Positions 18,001 through 25,739 of a stretch of DNA of 40,654 nucleotides are shown here, piece after piece. A model generated the notes under the pieces. It made no database searches and was not told the origin of the DNA. It saw nothing but the letters and a program-made list of their open reading frames with translations. This stretch comes from Pelagibacterium lacus. Lineage in GTDB: Bacteria; Pseudomonadota; Alphaproteobacteria; Rhizobiales; Devosiaceae. Location: assembly GCF_003345525.1 (NCBI RefSeq), contig NZ_QQNH01000026.1, forward strand, positions 1 through 40,654, read 5' to 3'. How positions within the stretch are numbered: the stretch's first letter is position 1; each line of letters opens with the position of its first letter. The translations under genes were made by a program, and so were the position numbers.

Positions 18001-19125
18001 ATGACCAATGGCTCGACCCGGTCGCGCAAGCGGGCCGGAGCCCAGAACCGCAATGTCACGATCAAGGACCTGGCGACCGAGTTGGGCCTTTCGATCACCA
18101 CCATCTCGCGGGCCCTGAACGGCTATGCCGATGTGGGGGAGAAGACCCGCAAGAAAGTGGTCGAAGCGGCGCGCCGGCTCGGCTACATGCCCAATCGCAA
18201 CGCCCAGCGGCTGGTGACGCGGCGCACCCATTCGATCGGCTGGATCCAGTCGGACGGGGACAACAAATATTCCGATCCGCACTTCATCGAGGTGATGACC
18301 GGGGTGCTGCGCGAGGCGCGCAGCGCCCATTACGACATTCTGCTCACCAGCGAGACGCCGGAGCGGGAAATCGCCGCCTATGAGCGCTATGTGCGCGATG
18401 GCAGCGTCGACGGGTTCATCGTCGACCTGCCCCGCCCCGACGATCCGCGCATCAGCTTCCTGCTCGAGGCGGGCATTCCGTTCGTCGTGCACGGGCGCGA
18501 GGCGCGCTCGGACCGCTATGGCTGGGTGGACGTGGACAATTGGGGCAATTTCTACCAGCTCACCCGGCTGATCATCGGCAATGGGCATAAGCGCTTCGCC
18601 TTCATCAATGGCGACGAGCGGTTCCTCTATGCCCAGGTGCGGCGGGAGGCGGTCTATGCCGCGCTGGCCGATCTGGGCCTCCCCGAAGACACGGTGCTTT
18701 ATCTCGAAAGCACCCATCCCATGGTCGAGGCCGGCGACCAGCTGACCGAACTGGCGCTGGCCGAGCCGGGGGTGACGGCCTTTGCCTATTCCTCGATCCT
18801 TTTGGCCACGGACGGGTTGCGGGCGGTGACATGGGCCGGTCGGGTGCCGGGACGGGACGTGATGCTCGCCTCGATGAACGACGAGCTGCAATATCTCAAC
18901 CTCGCCCCATTCGAGGGCCAGATCACCTATGTGCGCTCGTCGCTGCGCGAGGCCGGGCGGGCGCTGGTGGCCGAGGTGATCCGCCAATGCGAGCGCAAGA
19001 CGGTGACCGGCACGCTGATCCCCTCGGTCTTCAATCTGGGGGATGGGGTCGAGGGAGAGGCGCTCGCCGCTCCCCCCGGTCAGCCGCCCTTGACCGAGCC
19101 GGCCAGAAGGCCGCGGACGAAATAG
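18001..19125 (+). CDS. aglR: LacI-family regulator of the alpha-glucoside operon
   Basis: A 374-residue repressor. An N-terminal helix-turn-helix (VTIKDLATELGLSITTISRALNGYADVGEKTRKKV, hinge helix to about residue 80) is followed by a periplasmic-binding-protein-like sugar-sensing domain. It should bind the CCAAAACGTTTTGG sites and release on an alpha-glucoside or its product. The start MTNGSTR has GAGGAG about ten bases upstream; longer frames would cover the operator. In Sinorhizobium aglR precedes aglE, whereas here it is inside the cluster, antiparallel, between aglG and aglA. Its last 46 bases overlap the 3' end of aglG, and the tail (AAPPGQPPLTEPARRPRTK) is read from that overlap. Confidence 0.9.
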   Translation: MTNGSTRSRKRAGAQNRNVTIKDLATELGLSITTISRALNGYADVGEKTRKKVVEAARRLGYMPNRNAQRLVTRRTHSIGWIQSDGDNKYSDPHFIEVMTGVLREARSAHYDILLTSETPEREIAAYERYVRDGSVDGFIVDLPRPDDPRISFLLEAGIPFVVHGREARSDRYGWVDVDNWGNFYQLTRLIIGNGHKRFAFINGDERFLYAQVRREAVYAALADLGLPEDTVLYLESTHPMVEAGDQLTELALAEPGVTAFAYSSILLATDGLRAVTWAGRVPGRDVMLASMNDELQYLNLAPFEGQITYVRSSLREAGRALVAEVIRQCERKTVTGTLIPSVFNLGDGVEGEALAAPPGQPPLTEPARRPRTK

Positions 19126-20282
19126 CGCTGCAGCGAGAAGAAGACGATTAGCGGCACGATCATCGAGACGAAGGCGCCGGCGGTGAGCAATTCCCAATTG
19201 TTGCCGCGGGTGCCGAGCAGGTTGACCAGCCGTCCGGTGAGCACCAGCTCGGTATCCTGCGAGCCGAGGAAGATCAGCGCCACCAGCAGGTCGTTCCACA
19301 CCCAGAGGAACTGGAAGATGGCGAAGGAGGCCAGGGCCGGGAAGGACAGCGGCAGCACCATGGTGACGAAAATCTGGAAATGGGTCGCCCCGTCCATGCG
19401 GGCGCTCTCCATGATCTCGCGCGGCAGGCCGACCATGTAATTGCGTAGGAGGAAGATGGCGAGCGGCAGGCCGAAGGCGGTATGGGCCAGCCAGACCCCG
19501 AGATAGCCCTTGGCCTCGCCGCCGAAGGTGAGGGCGATGCCGTTATAGATGCGCAGGATGGGAATCAGCGACATCTGCAGGGGGACGACCAGCAGCCCCA
19601 CGATGATGGCGACCAGGATGCCGCGGCCGGGAAAGCTCATCCAGGCCAGGGCATAGGCCGCGAAGGCGGCGATGAGGATGGGCACCACGGTGGCGGGGAT
19701 GGCCACGGTCAGCGAATTGATGAAGGACTGGCCGATGCCGTTGGCGGTAAGCACCGAGACATAGTTGTCGAAGGTGAAGCGCGGGGGTTCGCTGGCCACA
19801 TAATAGACGCGCGGTCCGCGCTCATGCGCGAAGGGGGTGGCGGAGGTCCAGCGATAGGCCCCGGTCTCGTCGACAGTCAAAATGCCGCCATCGCGCATCT
19901 CGACCGGCTCGCCGACCCCGAAGGCGCCGGGCTCGCGGCTGGTGATGCCCACGGCGCTGACGGTGAAGCTGGTGCCATCGGCGAGGATATCGCCGGAGAT
20001 GACGTATTGGCCGTCCTCGTCGGTCTGGTCGGCGGCGGTGCCCAGCGCCGCGGCGCCGGTGGCTTCCGAGGTGGTGAGCGAGGTCCACCAGCCCGAAAGC
20101 GCCAGTTGGTCGGCGTCGCGGACCGAGGAGATCAGGAGGCCGGCGGTGGGGAAGGTCCACAGCGCGACGATCAGCAGCAGCGCCAGATTGGCGGCGATGC
20201 GCCCGATCCTCAGCCGGGCGAAGGCCGAAGCCGGTTCGGCGGTGGCGGCCGGGGCGGCGGGGCTGGCGGAAACGGTGCTCAT
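19080..20282 (-). CDS. aglG: Alpha-glucoside ABC transporter permease AglG
   Basis: A 400-residue inner-membrane permease, the second of the pair (MalG-like). One membrane helix near residues 32-52 is followed by an unusually long periplasmic insertion (about 55-165) before the remaining five helices. The EAA loop that contacts the ATPase reads EIMESARMDGATHFQIFVTMVLPL split around residue 300. Such an insertion is characteristic of AglG. The ATG shares one base with the aglF stop codon (TGATG), so translation is coupled. The 3' end overlaps the convergent aglR by 46 bases. Confidence 0.93.
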   Translation of the reverse strand: MSTVSASPAAPAATAEPASAFARLRIGRIAANLALLLIVALWTFPTAGLLISSVRDADQLALSGWWTSLTTSEATGAAALGTAADQTDEDGQYVISGDILADGTSFTVSAVGITSREPGAFGVGEPVEMRDGGILTVDETGAYRWTSATPFAHERGPRVYYVASEPPRFTFDNYVSVLTANGIGQSFINSLTVAIPATVVPILIAAFAAYALAWMSFPGRGILVAIIVGLLVVPLQMSLIPILRIYNGIALTFGGEAKGYLGVWLAHTAFGLPLAIFLLRNYMVGLPREIMESARMDGATHFQIFVTMVLPLSFPALASFAIFQFLWVWNDLLVALIFLGSQDTELVLTGRLVNLLGTRGNNWELLTAGAFVSMIVPLIVFFSLQRYFVRGLLAGSVKGG

Positions 20283-21295
20283 CAGCGGGTCCCCTGCTCA
20301 CGATTGGCGTTGCGGATGTTCCAGATCATGATCGGCATCACGGCGATGAGGATGACCACGGCGATGGTCGAGCCGCGCCCGAAATCGCCGGAGCGGAACA
20401 TCCAGGAATACATGAGATTGGCCAGCACCTCGGTCTGGAACTGCCCCCCGGTCATGGCGAAGACGATGTCGAACACCTTGAGCACGGTGATGGTGATGGT
20501 GGTCCACACCACGATGAGCGTGCTGGTGATCTGCGGGATCATGATGGTGAAGAAGATCTGCACTTCGTTGGCCCCGTCGATGCGGGCGGCTTCTAGGGTC
20601 TCCTCGGGAATGCCGCGCAGGGCGGCGGAGAGGATGACCATGGCAAAGCCGGTCTGAATCCAGATGAGGATGACCATCAGGAGGAAGGAATTCCACGGGA
20701 TGTTGGTCAGCCAGTTCTGCGGCGCAAAGCCCATGCCGGTGGCCAGCGCGTTGAGCACGCCGATCTGCGCCTGGTCGGGCCCGCGATAGGCATAGACGAA
20801 GCGCCAGATGACCGAGGCGCCGACAAAGGAGATCGCCATGGGCATGAAGACCAGGGATTTGGCGATATTGCCCCACCAGAGCCGGTCGGCCAGCACTGCG
20901 ATGACGAGGCCGAAGGCGGTGGAGAGCGCCGGGACGATCAGCAGCCAGAGGAAATTGTTGAGGAGCGACTGGCGGAAATTGGCGTCGTTGATGGCCCAGA
21001 GATAGTTGGACAGCCCGATAAAGCGGGTGCTGTTGTTGTTCATCAAGCTCAGGCGCACCGTCTCGAACACCGGATAGACAAGATAGAGCGAGAGGAACAA
21101 CAGGGCGGGGGCGAGAAACAGCCAAGGGCGGATGGAGGTGCGGAGCCGGTCGTTGCGCACCGACGCACCGGGGCTCACCCCGGCATCGGAGCGCAGAAAC
21201 TTGTCGAGGAGCCAGTTGGAGCCCCAGAAATAGGCGCCCGCCGCCACGAGGGCCACGACCACTGCCAGGATGGCATTCAGAACCTGCCCGATCAT
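20282..21295 (-). CDS. aglF: Alpha-glucoside ABC transporter permease AglF
   Basis: A 337-residue inner-membrane permease (MalF-like) with an extra N-terminal helix (residues 5-28), then a binding-protein-dependent transport domain with about six helices. The EAA loop is ETLEAARIDGANEVQIFFTI, near residue 240. It pairs with AglG. It follows aglE after 116 bases that hold two strong hairpins, and it overlaps aglG by one base. Confidence 0.93.
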   Translation of the reverse strand: MIGQVLNAILAVVVALVAAGAYFWGSNWLLDKFLRSDAGVSPGASVRNDRLRTSIRPWLFLAPALLFLSLYLVYPVFETVRLSLMNNNSTRFIGLSNYLWAINDANFRQSLLNNFLWLLIVPALSTAFGLVIAVLADRLWWGNIAKSLVFMPMAISFVGASVIWRFVYAYRGPDQAQIGVLNALATGMGFAPQNWLTNIPWNSFLLMVILIWIQTGFAMVILSAALRGIPEETLEAARIDGANEVQIFFTIMIPQITSTLIVVWTTITITVLKVFDIVFAMTGGQFQTEVLANLMYSWMFRSGDFGRGSTIAVVILIAVMPIMIWNIRNANREQGTR

Positions 21296-21350
21296 CGCCT
21301 ACCCCCTCACATGTGGTGGAGCCCGGTCTCCTGCCGTTGCCCCTCCGGTT

Positions 21351-21403
21351 CCGTGGCGGGAATGTCCCGCCACGGCAAAGACGGGCGCCCCACAGGGGGC
21401 GCC
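21351..21403 (-). promoter_or_regulatory. Tandem hairpins between aglE and aglF
   Basis: A perfect 11-bp stem (ccgtggcggga/tcccgccacgg, loop atg) is followed by an 8-bp stem (ggcgcccc/ggggcgcc, loop acag). There is no T-run. Hairpins in this position commonly protect the binding-protein part of the mRNA from 3' decay, so that AglE is made in excess over the permeases. Confidence 0.8.
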
Positions 21404-21411
21404 AGGCGCGG

Positions 21412-22776
21412 TCAGAGATTGTCCCAGGAGGCCTGGATCTGATCGGCCGCCTGCTGCGCGGACAGGCCGTTCACGAAATCGACCATGCCGGTCCAGAACG
21501 AGCCGGCCCCGATGGCGCCGGGCATCATGTCCGAACCGTCGAAGCGGAAGGTGGTCGCCTCGAGCAGGATCTCGCCCTGCTGGCGCAGCGCGTCGGAGGA
21601 ATAGACGTCCACATTGGCGCCGGTATGGGCGGTGAGGAAGCTCGAATTGGGCTGAGCCATCCAGATTTCGTGGGCGATCGGGGTCTTGAGATATTCGATG
21701 AAGGCTCGGGCCGCATCGGAATCGCGGGTGATCGAAATCAGCGTGCCCGAACCGAGCACCGGACGGCCCAGATCGGCTTCGGATTCATAGGGCGGCATGT
21801 AGAAGAAGTCGTAATCCGAGCCCGCTTCGCTGCCATCGGGGAAGAAGGAAGCGATGAAGGACGCCTGCTTGTGCATGTAGCACTGGGGCGGGATGGTGAA
21901 GAGGCCTAGCGGGCTGTCGCCGAACGCGGTGGTGGCGACGGCCGCGGTGCCGCCGGCGACATTGGCGTCGTCCTTGACGATGGAGCCGAAGATCTCGATG
22001 GCTTCGACGACCTTGGGATCGTTGAACTTGAGCTCGTTGGAGACCCAGGCGTCATAGTCTTCCGGGGTCTGGGTGCGCAGCATCAGGTCCTCGATCCAGT
22101 CGGTGGCCGGCCAGCCGGTGGCCCCGCCCGATTCGAGCCCCACGCACCACGGCGTGCCGCCATCGGCCTTGATCTGGTCCTGAAGGGCGAAGAGCCCTTC
22201 CATGGTTTCGGGCACTTCATAGCCCATCTCGTCGAAATTGACCGGCGAGTACCAGATCAGCGACTTGACTTCCTGTTTGAAGGGGAAGGCGTATTGGGCG
22301 ACATTGCCGTCCTGGCCTTCGAACTGGCCGAGCGCCGACCAGGATTCCCCGGCGGCGTAGTTCTCGTTGATCCAGGCGGTGGCGTCGTCGCCGAGATCGG
22401 TCAGCGCGCCCTGGGCGGCGAATTCGGCCAAAAGGCCCGGCTGGGGCAGGATGGTGATGTTGGCGGGCGAGCCGGCGGCGATATCGATGCGGGCCTGCTC
22501 TTCATAATTGGGCGAGGAGCCGAGCTGGGTGGAAACGCCGGTCGCTTCCTCGAAGAAGGACACCACCGCACGCCATTGCGAAGCATCGCCCGGATCGTCG
22601 CGCCAGGGGGTCCAGAACGTGAGCTGGCCACCGAGGTCGCCATATTCGGCTTCGAAGGCATCGAGAGAATCCCACGAGAAATCACCCTCGCCGCGCACGA
22701 TGTCCTGGGCAAAGCCCGCAGTCGCGGTCATGGCGAGCGCCAGGGTGGAAACCCCGGCCAATAGAGTTTTGTGCAT
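21412..22776 (-). CDS. aglE: Alpha-glucoside ABC transporter substrate-binding protein
   Basis: A 454-residue periplasmic binding protein of the CUT1 cluster. A signal peptide (MHKTLLAGVSTLALAMTATAGFAQ, about 24 residues, no lipobox) precedes a two-lobed sugar-binding domain with GGQLTFWTPWR and many aromatic residues (WASFG-type positions are replaced here by WPATDW and SFWTGM). It delivers alpha-glucosides to AglFG-K. GGAGG stands five bases before the ATG, which rules out the longer upstream frame through the operators. It is the first gene of aglEFG, downstream of the two tandem operators. Confidence 0.93.
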   Translation of the reverse strand: MHKTLLAGVSTLALAMTATAGFAQDIVRGEGDFSWDSLDAFEAEYGDLGGQLTFWTPWRDDPGDASQWRAVVSFFEEATGVSTQLGSSPNYEEQARIDIAAGSPANITILPQPGLLAEFAAQGALTDLGDDATAWINENYAAGESWSALGQFEGQDGNVAQYAFPFKQEVKSLIWYSPVNFDEMGYEVPETMEGLFALQDQIKADGGTPWCVGLESGGATGWPATDWIEDLMLRTQTPEDYDAWVSNELKFNDPKVVEAIEIFGSIVKDDANVAGGTAAVATTAFGDSPLGLFTIPPQCYMHKQASFIASFFPDGSEAGSDYDFFYMPPYESEADLGRPVLGSGTLISITRDSDAARAFIEYLKTPIAHEIWMAQPNSSFLTAHTGANVDVYSSDALRQQGEILLEATTFRFDGSDMMPGAIGAGSFWTGMVDFVNGLSAQQAADQIQASWDNL

Positions 22777-22835
22777 GTAGTCCTCCCATAGCACAATGGA
22801 GACGCACGAGGCGTCACACCGCCGCACACGACAGT

Positions 22836-22866
22836 CCAAAACGTTTTGGCAGCCAAAACGTTTTAG
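22836..22866. promoter_or_regulatory. Two tandem AglR operators upstream of aglE
   Basis: CCAAAACGTTTTGG (22836-22849) and CCAAAACGTTTTAG (22853-22866) lie 17 bases apart centre to centre, 60-90 bases before the aglE start. They match the site between aglA and aglR. The spacing of about one and a half to two helical turns allows cooperative binding. Confidence 0.88.
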
Positions 22867-23002
22867 TTGCCCTTTATGAGGCGCGGGCAACGTCTTTGCG
22901 GCTTTCAAAAGGTCGCACAAACGCAATGCGTTGCCAAGCCGATAACGCAGCCCGCGAGGCGGATGCGACGCAACGGAAAACGCCCCTCTCCCGGCCCGGC
23001 GA

Positions 23003-23377
23003 TCAGGCCTCGTCGGCGGCGTCGTAGCTGGAGCGCGCGGCGTCGATGGCGGAAAGATTGTTGGCGGCCCAGTCGCTGAGCACGGTCACCGGCGCCTGCA
23101 GGGAACGGCCCAGATCGGTCAGCTCGTATTCGACATGGGGCGGCAGGTCGGCGACCACGGTGCGCCGCACCAGCCCGTCGCGTTCGAGCCCGCGCAGGGT
23201 GCGGGTGAGCATGCGCTGGGAAATATCCTCGATCGAACGCAGCAACTGGCCGAACCGCATGGGCCCTCCCCCCAGCCGGCCGACGATCAGCAGGCTCCAT
23301 TTGTCGCCGATGCGCGCCAGCACCTGGCTGATCTTGAGGCATTGCTCGGTGGGGTGGGTGTTTTCGATTACATTCAT
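23003..23377 (-). CDS. HxlR-family transcriptional regulator
   Basis: A 124-residue winged-helix dimer. It has the conserved core CLKISQVLARIGDKWSLLIVGRLGGGPMRFGQLLRSIEDISQRMLTRTLRGLERDGLV read in sections, and a Cys near residue 13 at the position that senses quinones or aldehydes in several HxlR proteins. The start at MNVIENT is chosen because longer frames run into the divergent promoter. It faces the flavoenzyme fusion gene across about 90 bases with a palindrome, so it most likely represses that gene and itself. The 226 bases behind it, up to the aglE start, hold the agl operators. Confidence 0.9.
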   Translation of the reverse strand: MNVIENTHPTEQCLKISQVLARIGDKWSLLIVGRLGGGPMRFGQLLRSIEDISQRMLTRTLRGLERDGLVRRTVVADLPPHVEYELTDLGRSLQAPVTVLSDWAANNLSAIDAARSSYDAADEA

Positions 23378-23405
23378 GTGCCTGGCCTTACACGCGCGTG
23401 CCGAC

Positions 23406-23436
23406 TTGCGGATGATCATGCTTACCATGATATACG
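23406..23436 (+). promoter_or_regulatory. Predicted promoter and operator of the flavoenzyme fusion
   Basis: TTGCGG (23406) and GATATA (23429) are 17 bases apart and could drive the fusion gene. Between and over them lies atcatg-cttac-catgat (23415-23431), a perfect inverted repeat suited to a dimeric HxlR regulator that blocks polymerase. Confidence 0.5.
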
Positions 23437-23468
23437 ACGGGAACAAACAGTAACAAGAGGACCAGGCC

Positions 23469-25739
23469 ATGCCCGATTACGGCCACGCGCTGATGTTCGG
23501 CACCTTCACCACGCCCTCGGCCGCCAATCCGCAGCACGCGCTGGCGGTGGCCGAAGCGGCGGAGGCAGCGGGCCTCGACGCGGTCACGCTGCAGGACCAT
23601 CCCTATAATTCGGACTTCCTCGACACCTATACGCTGCTGACCTGGATCGCGGCCCGCACCAGCCGCATCAAGGTGGCGGCCAATGTCACCAACCTGCCTT
23701 TGCGCCCGCCGGTGGTGCTGGCCAAGATGGCCGCCTCCATCGACCTGCTCTCGGGCGGGCGATTCGAGATGGGGTTGGGGGCCGGCGGGTTCGGCGACGC
23801 CATCAAGGCGGCGGGCGGGCCGGACCAGACGGTGGGTCAGCGCGTCGCCGCGCTGGAGGAGGCCATCGACGTGATGCGCGGGGTCTGGGACACCAGCCGC
23901 GCCGGGCTCAGGCACCAGGGCGAGCACTACCAGATCGCCGGTCTGCGGCGCGGGCCGCGGCCGGCCCATGAGATCGGCATATGGCTGGGCGCCTATAAGC
24001 CGCGCATGCTCGGGATCACCGGAGCCAAGGCGGATGGCTGGCTACCCTCCTACGACTATTTCAAATCGCCGGACATGGCCGAATCCAACCGCATCATCGA
24101 TGCGGCGGCGCTCGAAGCGGGGCGGAAGCCGGGGGACGTCAAGCGCCTGCTCAACATCATGCGCACCGCGATTAGCCCGGACAATGCCGGCTTCCTGCAA
24201 GGGCCGGTCAGCCAGTGGGTGGAAGAGCTGAGCGAACTGGTGCTCGAACACGGGTTCAGCGGCTTCTTCTTCGGGGGTGACGATCCCGACCTGCTCACCA
24301 CCATCGGGCGCGAGATCGCGCCGGCGGTGCGCGAGGCGGTTTCCAAAGCCCGGCAGGTGTCGGGGATGGCGGCGCCGACGTCGAGCCGGGCACTGGCCAA
24401 GCGGGCCGACGGCATCGACTACGATTCCCTGCCCGGTACCCTCAAGGGCAAGGCCGTCGAGCCGGGGGATTTCGCCTTCGAAGACCTGCGCCATTCCTAT
24501 GTGTGGTCGGGGCGGCCCGGGCTGATCCTGCGGCCGGAGACGGCATCGGAGGTGGCCGACGCCATAGGCTTCGCCCGGCGGCAGGACGTGCCGCTTGCGG
24601 TGCGCAGCGGCGGGCACGGCATTTCCGGCCGCTCGACCAATCGCGGCGGCATCGTCATCGACCTGGGCCGCATGGACAGGATCGAGATCCTCGCCCCGGA
24701 TCGCGGCCTGGTGCGGATCGAGCCTGGCGCGCGGTGGGGCGCGGTGGCGTCGAGGCTCGCCGAAGCCGGGCTGGCCATGAGTTCGGGCGACTATGGCGCG
24801 GTCGGGGTCGGCGGGCTGGCCAGCGCCGGCGGGCTGGGCTTTCTCGCCCGCAAATACGGGCTGACCATCGACCATGTGGTGGGGGTGGAGATCGTCCTCG
24901 CCGATGGGCGGATCGTGCGGGCCGACGCAGAGAACGAACCGGACCTCTTCTGGGCGGTGCGCGGGGCGGGCGGCAATTTCGGCATCATCACCGCCTTCGA
25001 GCTCGAAGCCTATCGGCTGGGCAATGTGGTGCAGGCGACGCAGATTTTCGATGCGAGCGACGCGGCTGACCTGCTCGAGAACTGGGGCCGGCTGGTGGAA
25101 GCCGCGCCGCGCGAGCTGACCAGCTTCCTCGTCGTGGTCCCGGCCCGCAGCGGCCAGCCGGCCATCGCGCAGGCGACCACGGTGTTCGCGAGCGAGGATG
25201 TGGAGGCCGCCTCCGACGCGCTCAACGCGCTGTCGGCGGCCGGGCCCCTGCTCGACCAGCGGGGCTATCTGGTCCCCTACCCGGCCATCGTCAACCATGC
25301 GGCCAGCCCCCATCGGGGCGGGAGCGCGGTGATCCGCTCCGGGCTGGTCGACCATTTCACGCCGGAGATCGCCCGACGGGCGGCCGGGCTGCTCGCCTCG
25401 GGCGCGGCAGGGATGCTGCAAATCCGCGCGGTGGGCGGGGCGGTGAACGATGTGGCGCCCGACGCCATGGCCTATGCGCACCGCACGCAGAATTTCTCCA
25501 TGATCGCCACGGCCGGCCATCGCGAAGCGCTGGAGGCGCAATGGGCCCAATTGCGTCCGCTGCTCAACGGGCTCTATACCAATTTCGAGACCGACACCCA
25601 TCCGGACCGGCTGGCCGAGGCGTTTCCGGAACCCGCCCTGTCGCGGCTGCGGGCACTCAAGCGGCGCTATGACCCCGACAATGTGTTCAACCAGAATTTC
25701 GCCATCGTTCCGGCGGCGGACCTGCGCGCGGCGGTATGA
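23469..25739 (+). CDS. Fusion of an LLM-class flavin monooxygenase and a BBE-type FAD oxidase
   Basis: A 756-residue protein with no signal peptide. Residues 1 to about 295 are a luciferase-like (LLM) barrel that uses FMNH2 or F420H2: LMFGTFTTPSAANPQHALAV, a VTLQDHPYN active-site strand, and ASIDLLSGGRFEMGLGAGG. From about 330 to the end is an FAD-linked oxidase: PETASEVADAIGFARR, the flavin-attachment loop VRSGGHGISGRS with His383, GGLASAGGLGFLARKYGLT and the C-terminal berberine-bridge motif RYDPDNVFNQN. The second, Cys-based flavin link of some BBE enzymes is missing, so one covalent bond is expected. Both halves keep their key motifs, so this is not a decayed frame. The substrate is unknown. 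It is divergent from an HxlR regulator and ends one base before the convergent GH1 gene. Confidence 0.9.
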   Translation: MPDYGHALMFGTFTTPSAANPQHALAVAEAAEAAGLDAVTLQDHPYNSDFLDTYTLLTWIAARTSRIKVAANVTNLPLRPPVVLAKMAASIDLLSGGRFEMGLGAGGFGDAIKAAGGPDQTVGQRVAALEEAIDVMRGVWDTSRAGLRHQGEHYQIAGLRRGPRPAHEIGIWLGAYKPRMLGITGAKADGWLPSYDYFKSPDMAESNRIIDAAALEAGRKPGDVKRLLNIMRTAISPDNAGFLQGPVSQWVEELSELVLEHGFSGFFFGGDDPDLLTTIGREIAPAVREAVSKARQVSGMAAPTSSRALAKRADGIDYDSLPGTLKGKAVEPGDFAFEDLRHSYVWSGRPGLILRPETASEVADAIGFARRQDVPLAVRSGGHGISGRSTNRGGIVIDLGRMDRIEILAPDRGLVRIEPGARWGAVASRLAEAGLAMSSGDYGAVGVGGLASAGGLGFLARKYGLTIDHVVGVEIVLADGRIVRADAENEPDLFWAVRGAGGNFGIITAFELEAYRLGNVVQATQIFDASDAADLLENWGRLVEAAPRELTSFLVVVPARSGQPAIAQATTVFASEDVEAASDALNALSAAGPLLDQRGYLVPYPAIVNHAASPHRGGSAVIRSGLVDHFTPEIARRAAGLLASGAAGMLQIRAVGGAVNDVAPDAMAYAHRTQNFSMIATAGHREALEAQWAQLRPLLNGLYTNFETDTHPDRLAEAFPEPALSRLRALKRRYDPDNVFNQNFAIVPAADLRAAV

